Positions 62,558 through 64,000 of a stretch of 64,000 nt of DNA are shown piece after piece. The notes beneath the pieces are model-generated. The model had not been told where the DNA came from, searched no databases, and saw only the letters and a list, made by a program, of their open reading frames with translations. Origin of the DNA: Jejuia sp. UBA6058 (GTDB lineage Bacteria > Bacteroidota > Bacteroidia > Flavobacteriales > Flavobacteriaceae); assembly GCA_002428965.1 (NCBI GenBank), contig DIYI01000012.1, forward strand, positions 719,948 to 783,947, read 5' to 3'. Positions within the stretch are counted from its first letter, which is position 1. The number at the start of each line of letters is the position of its first letter. The position numbers and the translations under genes were made by a program.

Positions 62558-64000
62558 ATGCTCAAGCAACAATTACAGTTTAAATTATCGCAAAAGTTAT
62601 CACCGCAGCAAATTCAATTAATGAAATTGATTCAGTTGCCTACTCAGGCTTTTGAGCAACGCGTAAAACAAGAATTAGAGGAAAACCCAGCTTTAGATAG
62701 TGGTAAAGAGCAAAAAGAATCCGATTTTGACAGTGATTTAGATAATTCTTCTGATGATTTTGGTGATAGCGAGACCATAAATGCCGAAGACATAAATGTA
62801 GATGAATATTTGAGTGATGATGAAATTCCCGATTATCGCACTCAGGCTAATAATTACAGTAGTGATGACGATGAAAAATCCATCCCATATGCCGCTGGGA
62901 CTTCATTTACGCAGCACTTAAAGAATCAATTAAACACTTACAGGTTAAATGATGAAGAAAGGGATATCGCGGAATTTCTGGTAGGTAGCGTAGATGAAAG
63001 CGGTTATATAAGGCGCGAGCTTTCAGATATTATGGACGATTTGGCGTTCACACAAAATGTATATACTACTGAAGATAAAATTGAAAGTATTTTAAAAGTA
63101 GTGCATCAATTGGATCCTGCAGGAGTTGGCGCAAGAAATCTTCAAGAGTGTTTAAGCATTCAACTACATAGAAAAGAAAAAACTGCAGATATAGATTTAG
63201 CGATAGCAATTATAGACGGAGCTTTTGATGCTTTTACTAAGAAGCATTACAAAAAACTACTTCAAAAATTTGATATTTCTGAAATTCAACTGAAAGATGC
63301 CATAAGCGAAATTGAGCATTTAAACCCAAAACCTGGTGGATCGTATTCCGGAAATAACCGTATTGTAGAACATGTAGTTCCAGACTTTGCTATTAAAATT
63401 GTTGATGGTGAATTGGAGTTAACCTTAAATGGGAGAAACGCTCCTGAGCTTCATGTATCACGTGAATATAATAACATGCTTAAAGGGTACAAAGACGCTA
63501 AAGAGAAAAGCAAATCTCAAAAAGACGCTGTGCTTTTCATAAAGCAGAAGCTAGATGCTGCAAAATGGTTTATTGAAGCTATTAAACAACGTCAGCAAAC
63601 ATTATTTGTTACTATGAGTGCTATAATGCATTATCAAAAAGATTATTTTTTAACAGGAGATGAGCGGCAGTTAAAACCAATGATTCTTAAAGATGTGGCA
63701 GACGAAATTGATATGGATGTTTCCACAGTGTCTAGGGTGGCCAATAGTAAATATGTTGACACACCTTATGGCACTAAACTGATAAAAGAATTCTTTTCTG
63801 AATCTATGAAAAACGATCAAGGAGAAGATGTTTCTACTAGAGAAATCAAAAAAATACTTGAAATAGTTATTGAAGAAGAAAACAAAAAGAAACCTTTGAC
63901 AGATGAGGCTCTTGCTAAAATTTTAAAAGAAAAAGGATATCCTATAGCGAGACGTACGGTGGCAAAATATCGTGAACAACTTGATATTCCAGTAGCACGA
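62558..64000 (+). CDS. rpoN: RNA polymerase sigma-54 factor (C-terminus cut by window edge)
   Basis: The frame is open from the ATG at 62558 to the edge (481 codons). Region I is Gln-rich and leucine-rich (MLKQQLQFKLSQKLSPQQIQ). An acidic region II follows (about 45-110), then the core-binding domain and the HTH domain (LKDVADEIDMDVSTVSRVAN). The RpoN box ARRTVAKYRE near residue 470 is present, so only a few residues are missing. It directs transcription by enhancer-dependent polymerase; no partner activator is in the window. Confidence 0.97.
   Translation, partial: MLKQQLQFKLSQKLSPQQIQLMKLIQLPTQAFEQRVKQELEENPALDSGKEQKESDFDSDLDNSSDDFGDSETINAEDINVDEYLSDDEIPDYRTQANNYSSDDDEKSIPYAAGTSFTQHLKNQLNTYRLNDEERDIAEFLVGSVDESGYIRRELSDIMDDLAFTQNVYTTEDKIESILKVVHQLDPAGVGARNLQECLSIQLHRKEKTADIDLAIAIIDGAFDAFTKKHYKKLLQKFDISEIQLKDAISEIEHLNPKPGGSYSGNNRIVEHVVPDFAIKIVDGELELTLNGRNAPELHVSREYNNMLKGYKDAKEKSKSQKDAVLFIKQKLDAAKWFIEAIKQRQQTLFVTMSAIMHYQKDYFLTGDERQLKPMILKDVADEIDMDVSTVSRVANSKYVDTPYGTKLIKEFFSESMKNDQGEDVSTREIKKILEIVIEEENKKKPLTDEALAKILKEKGYPIARRTVAKYREQLDIPVAR

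Noticed and set aside
1..64000. tRNA genes, rRNA genes, CRISPR arrays, prophage or transposase genes
   Set aside because: I looked for cloverleaf ends, regular repeat-spacer units and transposase or integrase motifs on both strands and found none.

Overview
The window reads as chromosome of a Bacteroidota bacterium of the family Flavobacteriaceae, most likely marine. Evidence: AT-rich DNA, almost no Shine-Dalgarno sequences, TANNTTTG-type -7 promoter elements, the gliding lipoprotein gldH, a type IX secretion (T9SS) C-terminal sorting domain, a complete Bacteroides aerotolerance (bat) operon, a hybrid two-component system (HTCS), and the gene order rplM-rpsI-rpsB-tsf-pyrH-frr followed by a DUF5686 barrel, an RND permease, asnS and rpoN. 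I see no prophage, insertion sequence, CRISPR array, rRNA or tRNA. I cannot name the genus.

Layout. 1-5473 (minus): two tandem paralogues of a large exported MG2/alpha-2-macroglobulin-like protein with a TonB-plug-like segment; the first is cut by the window edge. 5577-12170: housekeeping and accessory genes (CNNM/CBS membrane protein, lipoprotein, Ogt DNA repair protein, thioesterase-like protein, serine hydrolase, exonuclease, peptide-type ABC ATPase). 12242-12364 (minus): a probable 40-residue protein with its own terminator. 12613-22707: acetoacetyl-CoA synthetase, then the minus-strand cluster ricT-gldH-PBP1A, trhO, and a short operon SDR-HD-AlbA_2. 22895-30071: an HTCS regulator followed by a secreted multidomain T9SS cargo protein, a small regulator/effector unit without susC/susD. 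30222-39445: the bat operon (moxR, DUF58, membrane protein, batA-E). 39882-43528: SulP anion transporter, SbtA-type bicarbonate permease and a divergent LysR regulator, a probable inorganic-carbon uptake module. 44515-48256: ferredoxin reductase, ferredoxin and cytochrome P450 with a divergent AraC regulator. 48315-51743: Sua5 and a PAS histidine kinase/response regulator pair. 51980-64000: translation core (L13, S9, S2, EF-Ts, UMP kinase, RRF, AsnRS) and sigma-54, cut by the right edge.

Small repeats typical of this family lie among the genes: a 20-bp dRS3-like palindrome at 21305, CAGT/ACTG-rich spacers inside the bat operon, a TCAAGA-type repeat at the start of a bat gene, and what looks like a dispersed repeat read in frame inside the ferredoxin reductase. 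The most interesting items are the tandem macroglobulin/plug paralogues with a locally divergent plug, the HTCS plus nucleoside-hydrolase-like secreted protein, the inorganic-carbon module, the P450 trio, and the small ORF with its terminator.
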